From assembly GCA_002398565.1 (NCBI GenBank), contig DGZP01000087.1, positions 1 to 45,446 of the forward strand: a stretch of 45,446 bases of DNA. The letters are read 5' to 3'. Source of the stretch: Proteiniphilum sp. UBA4977. GTDB lineage: Bacteria > Bacteroidota > Bacteroidia > Bacteroidales > Dysgonomonadaceae. Made by a program: the position numbers and the translations under genes. Shown piece after piece: positions 34,781 to 43,557 of the stretch; position 1 is the stretch's first letter, and every line of letters begins with the position of its first letter. The notes beneath the pieces are model-generated. The model did no database searches. It was not told the DNA's origin and saw nothing but the letters and a program-made list of their open reading frames with translations.

Positions 34781-36019
34781 ATGAAACATTTACAAGTTAC
34801 AGCATTCCTTGTTCTGGCACTCTTTTTTCTGTCTGCCTCCTGCGATGAGCGGAAGGGAAATTCTCAGGAGGCTCCAGCTAATACCTTGCCCCCTGTGGAG
34901 ACACAGCAACCCAATACAAGTTATACACCCGCATTTGAAGGACAGACACGCATAGCCGGAGTAAAAACAAACACTCCGTATGAGGCAACTGTCATCGTGA
35001 GCGACCTCTCCAATCCCTGGGCTATCACCGCCCTGCCGGACGGAAGGTTGATAATCACCGAGAAAGGTGGTACAGCACGCCTTATTACTGCCAATGGCAC
35101 GGTGAGCGGGAAGATCACAGGCTTCCCGGAAGTGGATGACAGACGCCAGGGCGGACTGATGGATGTAGCCCCGGCGCCCGACTTTGCCACTAGCCGGATG
35201 CTTTATTTCACGTTGGCCGAACGCACTCCCCAAGGCTCTCTCACTGCAGTGGGCAAAGGCAGATTGTCTGACGATGAGACACGCATGGAAAATTTCCAGA
35301 TCATCTACCGTGCCATTCCTTTTTACGACAACAGTATGCATTTCGGCAGTCGCCTTATTTTTGACAAAAAGGGTAATATTTTTGTTTCTACCGGTGAACG
35401 GTCCGACCTGGCTACCCGCCCCAACGCACAGAAGCTGAGTACCGCCCATGGCAAGGTGGTCTATATCACCACCGAAGGCGGGCCGGTACCAGGTAACCCG
35501 TTTATAAACACGGCCGATGCACTCCCCGAGATCTACAGCTATGGCCATCGCAATCCGCAGGGTCTCGATATCCATCCTGTTACAGGCGAATTATGGCTCA
35601 GTGAAATGGGTCCCCGCGGCGGTGATGAGATTAATCTGATTAAACCCGGCAAGAACTACGGCTGGCCTGTCATCACCTATGGCATCGAATATAATGGCAA
35701 TACAATTGGTGATGGCATCACCCAACTGGAAGGTATGGAACAACCTGTTTATTACTGGGATCCGGTTCAATCTCCCAGCGGCATGGCCTTTTATAGTTCC
35801 AGCGATATTCCCGAATGGAAAAACAACCTTTTCATAGGCGGACTGAGTAGCAGGCATATTGCGCGATTGGTCCTGAAAGACAATAAGGTTGTGGGTGAGG
35901 AACGTTTACTGGAGGACGAAGGACAACGCATCCGGGATGTGGCCGACGGGAAAGACGGTGCACTCTATGCCGTGACCGATGAGGGACGGCTCTATCGTAT
36001 CGCAAAAGCAGCAAGATAA
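34781..36019 (+). CDS. PQQ-dependent sugar dehydrogenase-type lipoprotein
   Basis: 412 residues from the ATG at 34781. Lipoprotein signal with LSASC (Cys21), then a six-bladed beta-propeller of the GSDH/Asd (YliI) family. Landmarks: NPWAITALPDGRLIITEKGG, SMHFGSRLIFD with the probable catalytic His187, GHRNPQGLDIHP, and WLSEMGPRGGDEINLI. Characterised relatives oxidise aldose sugars with bound PQQ and calcium. PQQ synthesis genes are not in this window and PQQ might have to come from outside; some family members may not use PQQ at all. The aldo/keto reductase gene follows after 15 bases. Confidence 0.9.
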   Translation: MKHLQVTAFLVLALFFLSASCDERKGNSQEAPANTLPPVETQQPNTSYTPAFEGQTRIAGVKTNTPYEATVIVSDLSNPWAITALPDGRLIITEKGGTARLITANGTVSGKITGFPEVDDRRQGGLMDVAPAPDFATSRMLYFTLAERTPQGSLTAVGKGRLSDDETRMENFQIIYRAIPFYDNSMHFGSRLIFDKKGNIFVSTGERSDLATRPNAQKLSTAHGKVVYITTEGGPVPGNPFINTADALPEIYSYGHRNPQGLDIHPVTGELWLSEMGPRGGDEINLIKPGKNYGWPVITYGIEYNGNTIGDGITQLEGMEQPVYYWDPVQSPSGMAFYSSSDIPEWKNNLFIGGLSSRHIARLVLKDNKVVGEERLLEDEGQRIRDVADGKDGALYAVTDEGRLYRIAKAAR

Positions 36020-36034
36020 TAAAAACAGACAATC

Positions 36035-37027
36035 ATGAATAAACGCGAATTCATTAAACGAAGTATGGTCGGCGCGGTAGCCATCGGAGCAGCAGGAAAG
36101 GTATCCGATGTGATTGCCGGCACCGTGGATGTACAAGACATATCCGCGAACAAAAGTATCAAACGAAAGCTGGGAAAAACCGGATTTGAAGTATTTCCGG
36201 TAGTCTATGGGGGCATTGTTTCAAGAAAAGACGGGCAGGCAGCTTCAGACAATTATGTTGCCTGGGCACTGGACAGAGGTATCAATTATTTCGATGTGGC
36301 TCCCTCGTATGGTGATGCGCAGGAAAAACTCGGAATATCACTGAAACCTTTCCGAAAAGAGAATTATCTGGCCTGCAAGACCACACAACGCTCCAGAGAA
36401 GGTGCAGAGAAGGAATTCGAAGAGTCTCTGCGGTTGCTGCACACCGATTACTTCGATCTTTATCAGTTGCACAGCCTCACTACAGCCGAAGATGTGGACA
36501 AAGCATTTGCACCTGGTGGTGTGATGGAAATGATTGAAAAGGAAAAGCGGCGCGGGCGCATTCGCAAGGCAGGATTTTCTGCTCATTCGCAGGTACAGGC
36601 GTTGCGTGCCATGTCGATGTACGACTTTGATACGGTGATGTTTCCGATAAACTGGCAGATGGATATGCTTGCTCAATGGGGCTCAGGTGTTGCCAAAGAT
36701 GCCAGACGAAGAGGTATGGGTGTGATCGCATTAAAAGGACTGGTGCATCGCAAGTGGCTAAATGAGGAGGAACGCAGGAGTTATCCCAAATCGTGGGTAA
36801 AACCCATTGATGTAAGTAATCCGGCCATGGGCATTGCCGCATTGAAATATACCTTCAGGGCCGGTGCAGATGTGATTGTTCCTCCGGGTGATTTCCGGAA
36901 CTTTGCCTTTTGCGTGGACCACATTGAAGAGATCATAAACAAACCTCTTACGGCAAAAGAAAAAAAACTTCTCGAGGATGAATTCGTTGTCGTGAAAGAA
37001 TACCCCTTCTTCAATCCGCAGGCCTGA
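36035..37027 (+). CDS. Aldo/keto reductase with twin-arginine-like signal
   Basis: 330 residues. The N-terminus (NKREFIKRSMVGAVAIGAAG) has the Tat-like basic motif and hydrophobic segment, so export in folded form is likely even though only one of the twin arginines is present. The AKR barrel carries the complete tetrad: Asp87 and Tyr92 (YFDVAPSYG), Lys115 and His146 (YQLHS). It would reduce or oxidise carbonyls with NADP; how the cofactor would be supplied outside the cytosol is unclear. Fifteen bases downstream of the sugar dehydrogenase, same strand. A strong terminator follows. Confidence 0.92.
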   Translation: MNKREFIKRSMVGAVAIGAAGKVSDVIAGTVDVQDISANKSIKRKLGKTGFEVFPVVYGGIVSRKDGQAASDNYVAWALDRGINYFDVAPSYGDAQEKLGISLKPFRKENYLACKTTQRSREGAEKEFEESLRLLHTDYFDLYQLHSLTTAEDVDKAFAPGGVMEMIEKEKRRGRIRKAGFSAHSQVQALRAMSMYDFDTVMFPINWQMDMLAQWGSGVAKDARRRGMGVIALKGLVHRKWLNEEERRSYPKSWVKPIDVSNPAMGIAALKYTFRAGADVIVPPGDFRNFAFCVDHIEEIINKPLTAKEKKLLEDEFVVVKEYPFFNPQA

Positions 37028-37042
37028 TTTTTTTTAATAACA

Positions 37043-37092
37043 CAGCCCGGTAGCCGAATGTGAAGATAGCTTCGGTTGCCGGACTGTTCTTT
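37043..37092 (+). terminator. Terminator after the aldo/keto reductase
   Basis: A 16-position stem (37043-37058 with 37071-37086) with one mismatch and two G-U pairs and a 12-base loop, followed by TTCTTT. Lies between convergent genes, with an A/T-run on the left side that could also help the minus strand. Confidence 0.75.
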
Positions 37093-37121
37093 AACTCTCC
37101 CTGTAACTGTTGCTGCCAGGA

Positions 37122-37550
37122 TCAGGATTGCCCTAAAGGATAATTAATCATCCACCAGATGCCATACCGGTCTTTGAAGCTTCCGAAATAGTCGCCCCAG
37201 AACATCTCTTCCATGGGCATCTCCACTTCACCACCGGACGAAAGTTCGTTGAAGAGGCGGTCGGCCTCTTCCCGACTGTCAGGCATAAGGCTGATATAAT
37301 TGTTGTTGCCTGCACTGAAGCCGGGCTTCATACGACTCGGCACATCTGATCCCATCAGAATATCATTCCCTATAGGCAGACTTACATGCATCACCAGGTT
37401 TCGATCCTCCTCGGGTATAGGCATCCCTTCCATGTTTATTTCTCCCATTCTGGAAATATGAGTAAATTCTCCTCCAAAAACTGATTTGTAAAAATCAAAC
37501 GCTTCTTCGCAAGTACCATCAAAATTGAGGTACGGATTTAATTTTGCCAT
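37122..37550 (-). CDS. VOC superfamily protein, PhnB/glyoxalase-like
   Basis: 142 residues from the ATG at 37550; the frame runs on to 37637 but the family starts at KLNPYLNF. One VOC domain of the PhnB/3-demethylubiquinone-type subgroup: NPYLNFDGTCEEAFDFYKSVFGG at the start, then MHVSLPIGN and MLMGSD-like strands and a closing DRYGIWWMINYP. The family binds a metal or small ligand in a paired beta-alpha-beta fold; enzymatic activity is unproven. The larger VOC gene lies 83 bases upstream on the same strand. Confidence 0.87.
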   Translation of the reverse strand: MAKLNPYLNFDGTCEEAFDFYKSVFGGEFTHISRMGEINMEGMPIPEEDRNLVMHVSLPIGNDILMGSDVPSRMKPGFSAGNNNYISLMPDSREEADRLFNELSSGGEVEMPMEEMFWGDYFGSFKDRYGIWWMINYPLGQS

Positions 37551-37633
37551 AGTTTGTAAGTGTTTAAGAAATTGTAAAGAATAAAACAGTAACATGATTT
37601 TAAGAACTCTTATTAAATTACAGTCACCACCTT

Positions 37634-38473
37634 TCAATCGGCAGCTTCCTGAAGTCTCCGGATATCCAGCTTATGCATGGTCCTCATGACCTCCATCACC
37701 CTTGGTGATTTGAGCAAAAGATCTTTCATTGCTGCGGGGGTAATCTGCCAACTCACGCCATATTTATCCCGCAGCCAGCCGCACATACTCTCCTCCCCGC
37801 CGTCGGCAGTGAGTTTCTCCCAGTAATGGTCAACTTCCTGTTGCGTATGGCACTCAACCACAATCGACATTCCTTCTGTAAAGCTGAATGCATGCGGATA
37901 GGAACTATCCATGACCATAAGCAGATAATTGTTTATTTTAAATTCTGCATGTTGCACATGCCCAGCCCTCTCGCCCTCATCACCGGTATACCTGAGGATA
38001 CCTCTTTTTTCAGAAGCGGGAAAAACCGATGTATAGAAATCTATCGCCTTTTCTGCTTTCCCATTGTTATCACCAACGAACATCAGGGTGGGTACGATCT
38101 TCTGAACGATCTCCTTCTCCTGTCCGGTGTAAAGCTGCCATGAAACACCGAAACGATCTTCAACCCAGGTATATTTGGCACTGAAAGGATAGGAATCCAA
38201 AGGCATTAACTCCCTGCCTCCTTCAATCAGCTTTGTAGAAATTGCTTCCACTTCTCTTTCGCGGGTCGTAAGATACATCAAAGAAAAAGAAGGATTGGGA
38301 CGGAACATCTCTCCGCCGTTCAGCAGCATAATACGTTGTCCGCATATTTTCAATACATGCACCCATTTGTTTTGATCTACAATTTCGATATCGGGAAAAA
38401 CGGACAGATAATAATCAGTCATTTCACGCGCATTGTTGTTACACCAGATACATGGATATATCAATTCTTCCAT
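37634..38473 (-). CDS. VOC superfamily protein with two 3-dmu-9_3-mt-type domains
   Basis: 279 residues. Two tandem copies of the same fold: first copy from IYPCIWCNNNAREMTDYYLSVFP (about 4-26) to FGVSWQLYTG (about 108-117), second copy from VPTLMFVGDNNGKAEKAIDFYTSVFP (about 126-151) to YGVSWQITP (about 238-246). Each copy ends with the family's GVSWQ signature. Function unknown; homologues are named for a distant link to demethylubiquinone methyltransferase, which does not apply. Own promoter upstream. Confidence 0.88.
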   Translation of the reverse strand: MEELIYPCIWCNNNAREMTDYYLSVFPDIEIVDQNKWVHVLKICGQRIMLLNGGEMFRPNPSFSLMYLTTREREVEAISTKLIEGGRELMPLDSYPFSAKYTWVEDRFGVSWQLYTGQEKEIVQKIVPTLMFVGDNNGKAEKAIDFYTSVFPASEKRGILRYTGDEGERAGHVQHAEFKINNYLLMVMDSSYPHAFSFTEGMSIVVECHTQQEVDHYWEKLTADGGEESMCGWLRDKYGVSWQITPAAMKDLLLKSPRVMEVMRTMHKLDIRRLQEAAD

Positions 38474-38504
38474 AACTTCGTTTATTTAGAATAGGTCTAC
38501 ATTG

Positions 38505-38512
38505 CAAATATA
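38505..38512 (-). promoter_or_regulatory. -7 element for the two VOC genes
   Basis: On the minus strand it reads TATATTTG, matching TAnnTTTG, 31 bases before the start at 38473. It lies in the 125-base gap after the Crp/Fnr gene, so the VOC pair may be transcribed separately. Confidence 0.5.
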
Positions 38513-38598
38513 TAACGGATGAGATTAAAAACACTTATCCTATGGCAAGAAAACAGATTGGAGTAAAAAAAGAGCATAGCAGCGCTTCTCCTGAAAAA

Positions 38599-39237
38599 CT
38601 ATCTTGTAGCAAGAAAGTTTCCCTTTGATAGTTCTTTTCGTATCCGGCTCAGTGAAGTGTCGGTAATTCCCAGGTAGGTGGCGATCTGTTTCAGGGGAGC
38701 CTGAAGGATAACCTGCGGTTTTTCCCTGATTAATCTTGTATAGCGTTCCGCGGCTCTTTGGGTAATCATTTCCACGGAACGTTGCTTGAACTTCGAAAGT
38801 TCTTCTGAAAACCAGGCACGTCCCCATTCACTCAGTCCCTGAATGGTATGGAACAGTTCTTCAAATACTTCGAAATCTATTTTCCAACAGATACAGTCGG
38901 TCAGTGCCTGAATAGACTCTTCGGAAGGATTACGTTTAAATAACGACAATACTTCAATGACTACCTCCCCTTCTGTGAAGAAGTGGGTGGTAATCTCATT
39001 GCCTTCATAATCCAACACAAAAGAGCGCATAAGTCCGTCTTGCAGAATAAGGTAACTGTCGGGTTGCTCTCCCTTTCTAAGATAAAAATCCCCTTTGTTG
39101 TATACCACCATTTTATGTAATGAGCTGATCGTAAGAAGGTCGTCATCTGTCAACAGCGGGTGAGTATATACATGCTGAAGGATCTTCGGTTTTTCCATCA
39201 TAAGCTCCCTGATGTTTTTGTTTTGCGATAAAGCCAT
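38599..39237 (-). CDS. Crp/Fnr family transcription regulator
   Basis: 212 residues. Cyclic-nucleotide-binding-type beta-roll (about 25-130) with GDFYLRKGEQPDSYLILQDGLMRSF, then a dimer helix (about 130-165) and a winged helix-turn-helix at about 178-205 (LKQIATYLGITDTSLSRIRKEL). The Arg-Ser pair that binds cAMP phosphate in E. coli CRP is not seen, and there is no N-terminal cysteine cluster as in FNR, so the signal sensed is unknown. Two bases after the TIGR01777 gene and probably co-transcribed with it. The VOC genes downstream are possible targets (inference). Confidence 0.92.
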   Translation of the reverse strand: MALSQNKNIRELMMEKPKILQHVYTHPLLTDDDLLTISSLHKMVVYNKGDFYLRKGEQPDSYLILQDGLMRSFVLDYEGNEITTHFFTEGEVVIEVLSLFKRNPSEESIQALTDCICWKIDFEVFEELFHTIQGLSEWGRAWFSEELSKFKQRSVEMITQRAAERYTRLIREKPQVILQAPLKQIATYLGITDTSLSRIRKELSKGNFLATR

Positions 39238-39239
39238 TT

Positions 39240-40148
39240 TCAGAGTGAACTTCGAATAGCTTCCATCGCCGTAGGGTATAAAAACTGATAACCAGCATCG
39301 ACGATTTTTTGCGGGGAGACACGACTTCCTTCCAGTATCATTCCGGCCACTTCACCCATAAAAAGGCGCAGAATAAATGCGGGGATTCGGGGAATAAAAA
39401 AAGGACGTTTCATTTCCTTTGCCAGTACTTTCATGAATTCGGCATTGGTAATCTGTTGCGGGGAAACAGCATTGTATATTCCCTGCATCCTACTATCTTC
39501 CACTGTGTTTAAATAGATCCGACACAGATCGTCCAGATGGATCCAGGGCAAATATTGCCTGCCACTGCCCAGCGGGGCGCCCAGACCAAACCGGGCGGGT
39601 ACACTCATTCGTTTAAAAGCATCACTCTCTTTTGAAATTACAAATGCCGTACGCAATGCCACCGTCCGCATACCCAGTTCATCCCGGAAAGCAAATGCGG
39701 CGGACTCCCACTTTTTACAGGTACGACTTAGAAAATCATTCTGTGCAGGCAGATCCTCCTCACTGTATATCCTGTCACTGGTCTGCATCCCGTAATAACC
39801 CACTGCTGAAGCAGAAATAAACGACTCAGGTTTTTTAGGCATCGACCGAATCGTTTCAAGCAGCAACCTGGCAGTTTGCACACGACTCTCCACAATCTCC
39901 TGTTTTTTGCGCCGGGTCCATGCTTCTTCTCCCAGGTTTGATCCTGCCAGATGGATGATAACATCAGCCTGTTCCAGCGCTTCCCGGTCAATTTCATTTT
40001 TCAGGTAGTTCCACCTGTAACGGGGAATAGACCCATTCACGTGTCGCTCCCTGCTTAGCCAGATCACCTGATATCCTTTTTCTATGAGCAAATCCGAAAG
40101 TTTTCGACCAATCATGCCAGAACCTCCGGTGAGTAAGATCGTCTTCAT
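39240..40148 (-). CDS. TIGR01777 family NAD(P)-dependent epimerase/reductase (YfcH-like)
   Basis: 302 residues from the ATG at 40148; a TTG two codons upstream is unlikely. The nucleotide-binding motif GGSGMIG lies at about 8-14. Family landmarks are ADVIIHLAGSNLGE-WT-RRKQEIVESRV-like sequence around 64-90, SASAVGYYG with the catalytic Tyr-type pair, and PWIHLDDLCRIY near 195. A C-terminal DUF1731-like helix bundle follows, ending FLYPT. Member of the extended short-chain reductases; the E. coli YfcH substrate is unknown. Two bases upstream of the Crp/Fnr regulator. Confidence 0.9.
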   Translation of the reverse strand: MKTILLTGGSGMIGRKLSDLLIEKGYQVIWLSRERHVNGSIPRYRWNYLKNEIDREALEQADVIIHLAGSNLGEEAWTRRKKQEIVESRVQTARLLLETIRSMPKKPESFISASAVGYYGMQTSDRIYSEEDLPAQNDFLSRTCKKWESAAFAFRDELGMRTVALRTAFVISKESDAFKRMSVPARFGLGAPLGSGRQYLPWIHLDDLCRIYLNTVEDSRMQGIYNAVSPQQITNAEFMKVLAKEMKRPFFIPRIPAFILRLFMGEVAGMILEGSRVSPQKIVDAGYQFLYPTAMEAIRSSL

Positions 40149-40176
40149 TTCCAAACAATTGATTTATGGCTAAACA

Positions 40177-40207
40177 AATAAAGACGGCGATTGTTGCCGT
40201 CTTTATT
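40177..40207 (-). terminator. Intrinsic terminator of the pirin gene
   Basis: Perfect 12-bp arms (40177-40188 and 40196-40207, core AAAGACGGC and its complement) with a 7-base loop. On the minus strand the stem base and tail read TTTATTTGTTT. It follows the pirin stop at 40232 by 24 bases. Confidence 0.8.
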
Positions 40208-40231
40208 AAAAAACTTGATTGGGTACAGTCA

Positions 40232-40948
40232 TTACTGTAGTTCCATTGGCACCTCCATAAGCAGGATTTCTGATTTTTCTGTAGCTTCAAGGGTGAAACT
40301 ATTTGTATCCCAGATGCCATATCCATCGCGTGTATGAAGAATCTGATCACCTATTTTTGCCTGTCCGCTAATCACAAAAAGATAGACTCCATTGCCCTGC
40401 TTTTTCAGTTCATAGGTTTTACTTATTCCTGCGCTGAAATCGGCCAGGTGAAACCAGGCATCCTGGTTAATCCACAGGCCTGCATCTTCTTTGTAGGGCG
40501 ATACAATTTGCTGGAAATCATCGGGTGCGGCATGATCAGCAATATGCGTCTGTCCATAGCGGGGTGCTACTCCCTTTTCACGTGGAAAAACCCAGATCTG
40601 CAAAAATTTTACCGGCCGGTCGGCATTTGCATTGAATTCACTGTGCGTGACTCCCGTACCTGCCGACATCACCTGTATATCACCTTTACGGATAATCCCG
40701 CCGTTTCCCATGCTGTCACGATGCTCCAGATCTCCCTCCAGCGGTATTGAAATAATCTCCATGTCATTGTGCGGATGTGTACCAAATCCCTCGCCACCTT
40801 CCACATGATCATCGTTGATCACCCGCAATACTCCAAAATTCATCCGGGATCGATTGTAATAATTGGCAAAACTGAATGTATGATTGCTCTTCAGCCAACC
40901 ATGATCGGCATGTCCGCGACTGTCCGCAGCATGATAAATAGTTTTCAT
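40232..40948 (-). CDS. Pirin family protein (YhhW-like)
   Basis: 238 residues from the ATG at 40948, chosen because a strong AAGGAG lies 7 bases upstream; an earlier ATG at 40987 is poorer. Bicupin fold with the metal site His58, His60, His102 and Glu104 (HPHNDME and VTHSEF), one residue off the numbering of YhhW and human pirin (57, 59, 101, 103). The second cupin is the pirin C-terminal domain. Relatives act as quercetin 2,3-dioxygenase in vitro; the physiological role in bacteria is unclear. Followed by a strong terminator. Confidence 0.93.
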   Translation of the reverse strand: MKTIYHAADSRGHADHGWLKSNHTFSFANYYNRSRMNFGVLRVINDDHVEGGEGFGTHPHNDMEIISIPLEGDLEHRDSMGNGGIIRKGDIQVMSAGTGVTHSEFNANADRPVKFLQIWVFPREKGVAPRYGQTHIADHAAPDDFQQIVSPYKEDAGLWINQDAWFHLADFSAGISKTYELKKQGNGVYLFVISGQAKIGDQILHTRDGYGIWDTNSFTLEATEKSEILLMEVPMELQ

Positions 40949-40955
40949 AACACAA

Positions 40956-40961
40956 CTCCTT
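40956..40961 (-). promoter_or_regulatory. Shine-Dalgarno site fixing the pirin start
   Basis: AAGGAG on the minus strand, 7 bases before the ATG at 40948. Strong ribosome sites are scarce in this window, as usual in Bacteroidota, so this one is informative. Confidence 0.65.
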
Positions 40962-41005
40962 TCATCGATTATATTTATCATAAACAACCGATGATCTCTT
41001 TTTGT

Positions 41006-41689
41006 TCATCGTCTGCTGCCACTCATGGCGATCATGATATAGTAAAGGAGGGTGGCAAGCGAACTGAGGGCAGCAACCACATATGTATACCCTGCCCAGC
41101 GGAGCGCATCTTCTGCCTGGTTATGATTGCTCACATCGGTAATCCCCGCACTGCTCAGCCATCGGAGCGCCCGGTTGGTCGCATTTTTTTCCACAGGAAG
41201 TGTAATGAAACTGAAAAGTGTAGACAAGGCAAAGATGGCAATTCCGAACCAAATCAGCATCGGGAAGGTTTCGATCATGATGATTCCCAAGAGCAATACC
41301 CACATCACCCATTTAGAGGTGGATGAAATAACAGGTACCAATGCCGACCGCATTTTTAGCGGTGCATATCCTTTTGCATGCTGTAGCGCATGACCTGTCT
41401 CATGGGCAGCGACGGCAGCAGCGGCCACGCTATCACTCCCATAAACCGGCTCGCTCAGGTTAATGGTCTTGTTAAGCGGGTTATAGTGATCGGTAAGCCG
41501 GCCTCTGACCGAGATTACTTGCACGTCATAAATTCCGTTGTCATGCAACATTTTTTCCGCTACATCCCTTCCGGTCATCCCGTTACGCAGTGGAATTTTT
41601 GAATAATTCTTAAACCTGTTCTGCAGTCTCGCCTGCACAGCCCATCCGGCCACGGCGATCCCGATAAATATAATCCAAATGAGTGCCAT
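41006..41689 (-). CDS. Membrane zinc metallopeptidase (YugP/Zn_peptidase_2)
   Basis: 227 residues. One N-terminal helix (about 2-20), a zinc-binding HETGHALQH motif at 96-104 (His96, Glu97, His100), and further helices at about 118-138, 140-162 and near 200-220. The preceding GRLTDHYNPLNKTINLSEPVY stretch (63-83) is characteristic of the family. An integral membrane protease of unknown substrate. Downstream of purA by 76 bases; pirin starts 57 bases after its stop. Confidence 0.92.
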   Translation of the reverse strand: MALIWIIFIGIAVAGWAVQARLQNRFKNYSKIPLRNGMTGRDVAEKMLHDNGIYDVQVISVRGRLTDHYNPLNKTINLSEPVYGSDSVAAAAVAAHETGHALQHAKGYAPLKMRSALVPVISSTSKWVMWVLLLGIIMIETFPMLIWFGIAIFALSTLFSFITLPVEKNATNRALRWLSSAGITDVSNHNQAEDALRWAGYTYVVAALSSLATLLYYIMIAMSGSRR

Positions 41690-41765
41690 AAATGTACGTT
41701 GTATATCTGTTTAACATATTCGATGTTTCAATAGTTCACCTTCACGCGAAAGATAGTTTCTTGAA

Positions 41766-43031
41766 TTACCCCTGCCTGATGATGGTTTGTGCCCTGTCGG
41801 GACCAAGAGAGACAATGGCAATGGGTACATTCAGCTCGTCTTCCAGGAAGGAGAGATAGTTATTGAATTCTTCCGGGAACTCATCCTCCGACTGCATGGC
41901 TGACATATCTGTTTTCCATCCCGGCAGTTCCACATACTCCGGTTCAATACCTTCGGTGATATCGAATGGCAAATCCTCCGTTATCTCTCCGTTGATATTG
42001 TATGCCACACATGCCTTGATGCTGTCAAAGCTGTCCAGCACATCGCTCTTCATCATTACCAGTTTGGTCACCCCGTTCAACATGATGGTATAGCGCAGTG
42101 CTACCAGATCGATCCATCCGCAACGACGTGGCCGGCCTGTGACGGAACCATATTCTCTTCCCTGATCCCGTAGCATTTGTCCGTCCTGATCGAACAGCTC
42201 CGTGGGAAAAGGCCCGCTCCCCACGCGGGTACAGTAAGCCTTGAAAATACCAAATACTTCTCCGATCATCTTCGGCGCGATACCCAGTCCGGTACAGGCA
42301 CCTGCACAAATGGTATTGGAGGAGGTGACAAAAGGATAGGATCCGAAATCAATGTCGAGCATTGATCCCTGGGCTCCTTCTGCCAGTACCTTTCCACCGC
42401 CGGCAAGATGCTTGTTGATAAAATGTTCACTCTCGATTATTCGGTAGGTCTTTAATTTCTCCACTCCCTCAAACCATTGTTTTTCCAGATCAGGAAGCAC
42501 ATCTTCCCAGTCTGAGGGACTCAGTTTTTCCTTGTGGCGTGCTACCGCGTTCCGGTATTTCTCTTCAAAGTTATGAAACAGGTCACCCACCCTAAGTCCG
42601 TTGCGACTCACCTTGTCGGTATAGGCCGGTCCTATTCCCCTTCCCGTGGTACCGATCTTCGCATCGCCCATTGCCTTCTCCGAGGCGGCATCCAGCAAAC
42701 GGTGCGTAGGCAGGATAAGATGTGCCTTTTTGGAAATGTAGAGCCTGTCGGTAAGTACGTGGCCGGTGGCTTCCAGTGCTTCTACCTCCTGTTTGAATAA
42801 AGCAGGATCGATCACCACGCCGTTGCCTATGATATTAATTTTTCCTTCCTGAAATATTCCGGACGGTATCGATTTCAGAATATATTTTTCACCTTCAAAC
42901 TCAAGGGTATGTCCCGCATTGGGTCCACCCTGAAAACGTGCTACAATCTCATAATCGGGTGTGAGCACATCCACCACTTTTCCTTTTCCTTCGTCGCCCC
43001 ACTGGAGGCCCAAAATTACATCAACTTTCAT
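41766..43031 (-). CDS. purA: Adenylosuccinate synthetase
   Basis: 421 residues, full length. Joins IMP and aspartate with GTP to form adenylosuccinate, the first committed step to AMP. Motifs: GDEGKGK at 12-18 with the catalytic Asp13, GPNAGHT at 36-42 with catalytic His41, GTTGRGIGPAY for IMP binding, and the C-terminal TGRPRRCGW. Cytosolic. Lies 6 bases after fur on the same strand, an arrangement I recall from other Bacteroidales. Confidence 0.98.
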   Translation of the reverse strand: MKVDVILGLQWGDEGKGKVVDVLTPDYEIVARFQGGPNAGHTLEFEGEKYILKSIPSGIFQEGKINIIGNGVVIDPALFKQEVEALEATGHVLTDRLYISKKAHLILPTHRLLDAASEKAMGDAKIGTTGRGIGPAYTDKVSRNGLRVGDLFHNFEEKYRNAVARHKEKLSPSDWEDVLPDLEKQWFEGVEKLKTYRIIESEHFINKHLAGGGKVLAEGAQGSMLDIDFGSYPFVTSSNTICAGACTGLGIAPKMIGEVFGIFKAYCTRVGSGPFPTELFDQDGQMLRDQGREYGSVTGRPRRCGWIDLVALRYTIMLNGVTKLVMMKSDVLDSFDSIKACVAYNINGEITEDLPFDITEGIEPEYVELPGWKTDMSAMQSEDEFPEEFNNYLSFLEDELNVPIAIVSLGPDRAQTIIRQG

Positions 43032-43037
43032 ATGTAC

Positions 43038-43544
43038 CTATTTGTTATCGGTTTTATCATTTTTGATTCTGGTCAGTTTCCTCAATGCCATCTTTTTGGC
43101 ATGACTGCATTTACTACAGGTTCCATAGATATACATGCTGTAATAATTAACCGTAAATTTCTTAATCTTTTTCAGTTGCGCCTGTGAGAGTAAATCGCTG
43201 TTTTTTGTTTCCCACACTTGTCCGCAGGTGGTACAGATCATATGATCGTGGTTTTCGTTCCCGTAGGCTCTCTCATATTTTGATACGTTTCCACCAAACT
43301 GATGCTTCACCACCAGACCACAATCCAGTAGTAGTTCTATGGTGTTGTAGAGGGTAGCTCTGCTTACCCGGAAGTTCACATCGATCATCGATTTATAGAG
43401 CGCATCCATATCAAAGTGTCCCTTTGTGGTATAGATATGATCAAGTATCGCAAAACGTTCCGGCGTTTTCCGGTGCTTGTGCTGCGTGAGATATTCCATA
43501 AATTCATCCCGCGCCTGTTTTCTTAGCTTTTGACTGCCATCCAT
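43038..43544 (-). CDS. fur: Fur family transcription regulator
   Basis: 168 residues. N-terminal winged helix (about 10-85) with RKTPERFAILDHI and VSRATLYNTIELLLDCGL, then the dimerisation domain with metal-binding HDHMIC. The structural zinc site is the pair C104-x2-C107 and C143-x2-C146. It probably represses iron-uptake or metal/peroxide genes; the family (Fur, PerR, Zur) cannot be split by eye. A -7-like box ends 6 bases before the ATG, so the transcript may be nearly leaderless, or the ATG at 43499 may be used. An imperfect palindrome (43567-43585) lies just upstream and could be an autoregulatory site. Confidence 0.93.
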   Translation of the reverse strand: MDGSQKLRKQARDEFMEYLTQHKHRKTPERFAILDHIYTTKGHFDMDALYKSMIDVNFRVSRATLYNTIELLLDCGLVVKHQFGGNVSKYERAYGNENHDHMICTTCGQVWETKNSDLLSQAQLKKIKKFTVNYYSMYIYGTCSKCSHAKKMALRKLTRIKNDKTDNK

Positions 43545-43549
43545 TCTTA

Positions 43550-43557
43550 CAAAATTA
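43550..43557 (-). promoter_or_regulatory. -7-like element close to the fur start
   Basis: On the minus strand TAATTTTG matches TAnnTTTG, with only 5 bases between it and the ATG at 43544. This would place the transcript start at or next to the start codon. It may be a chance match in AT-rich sequence. Confidence 0.35.
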
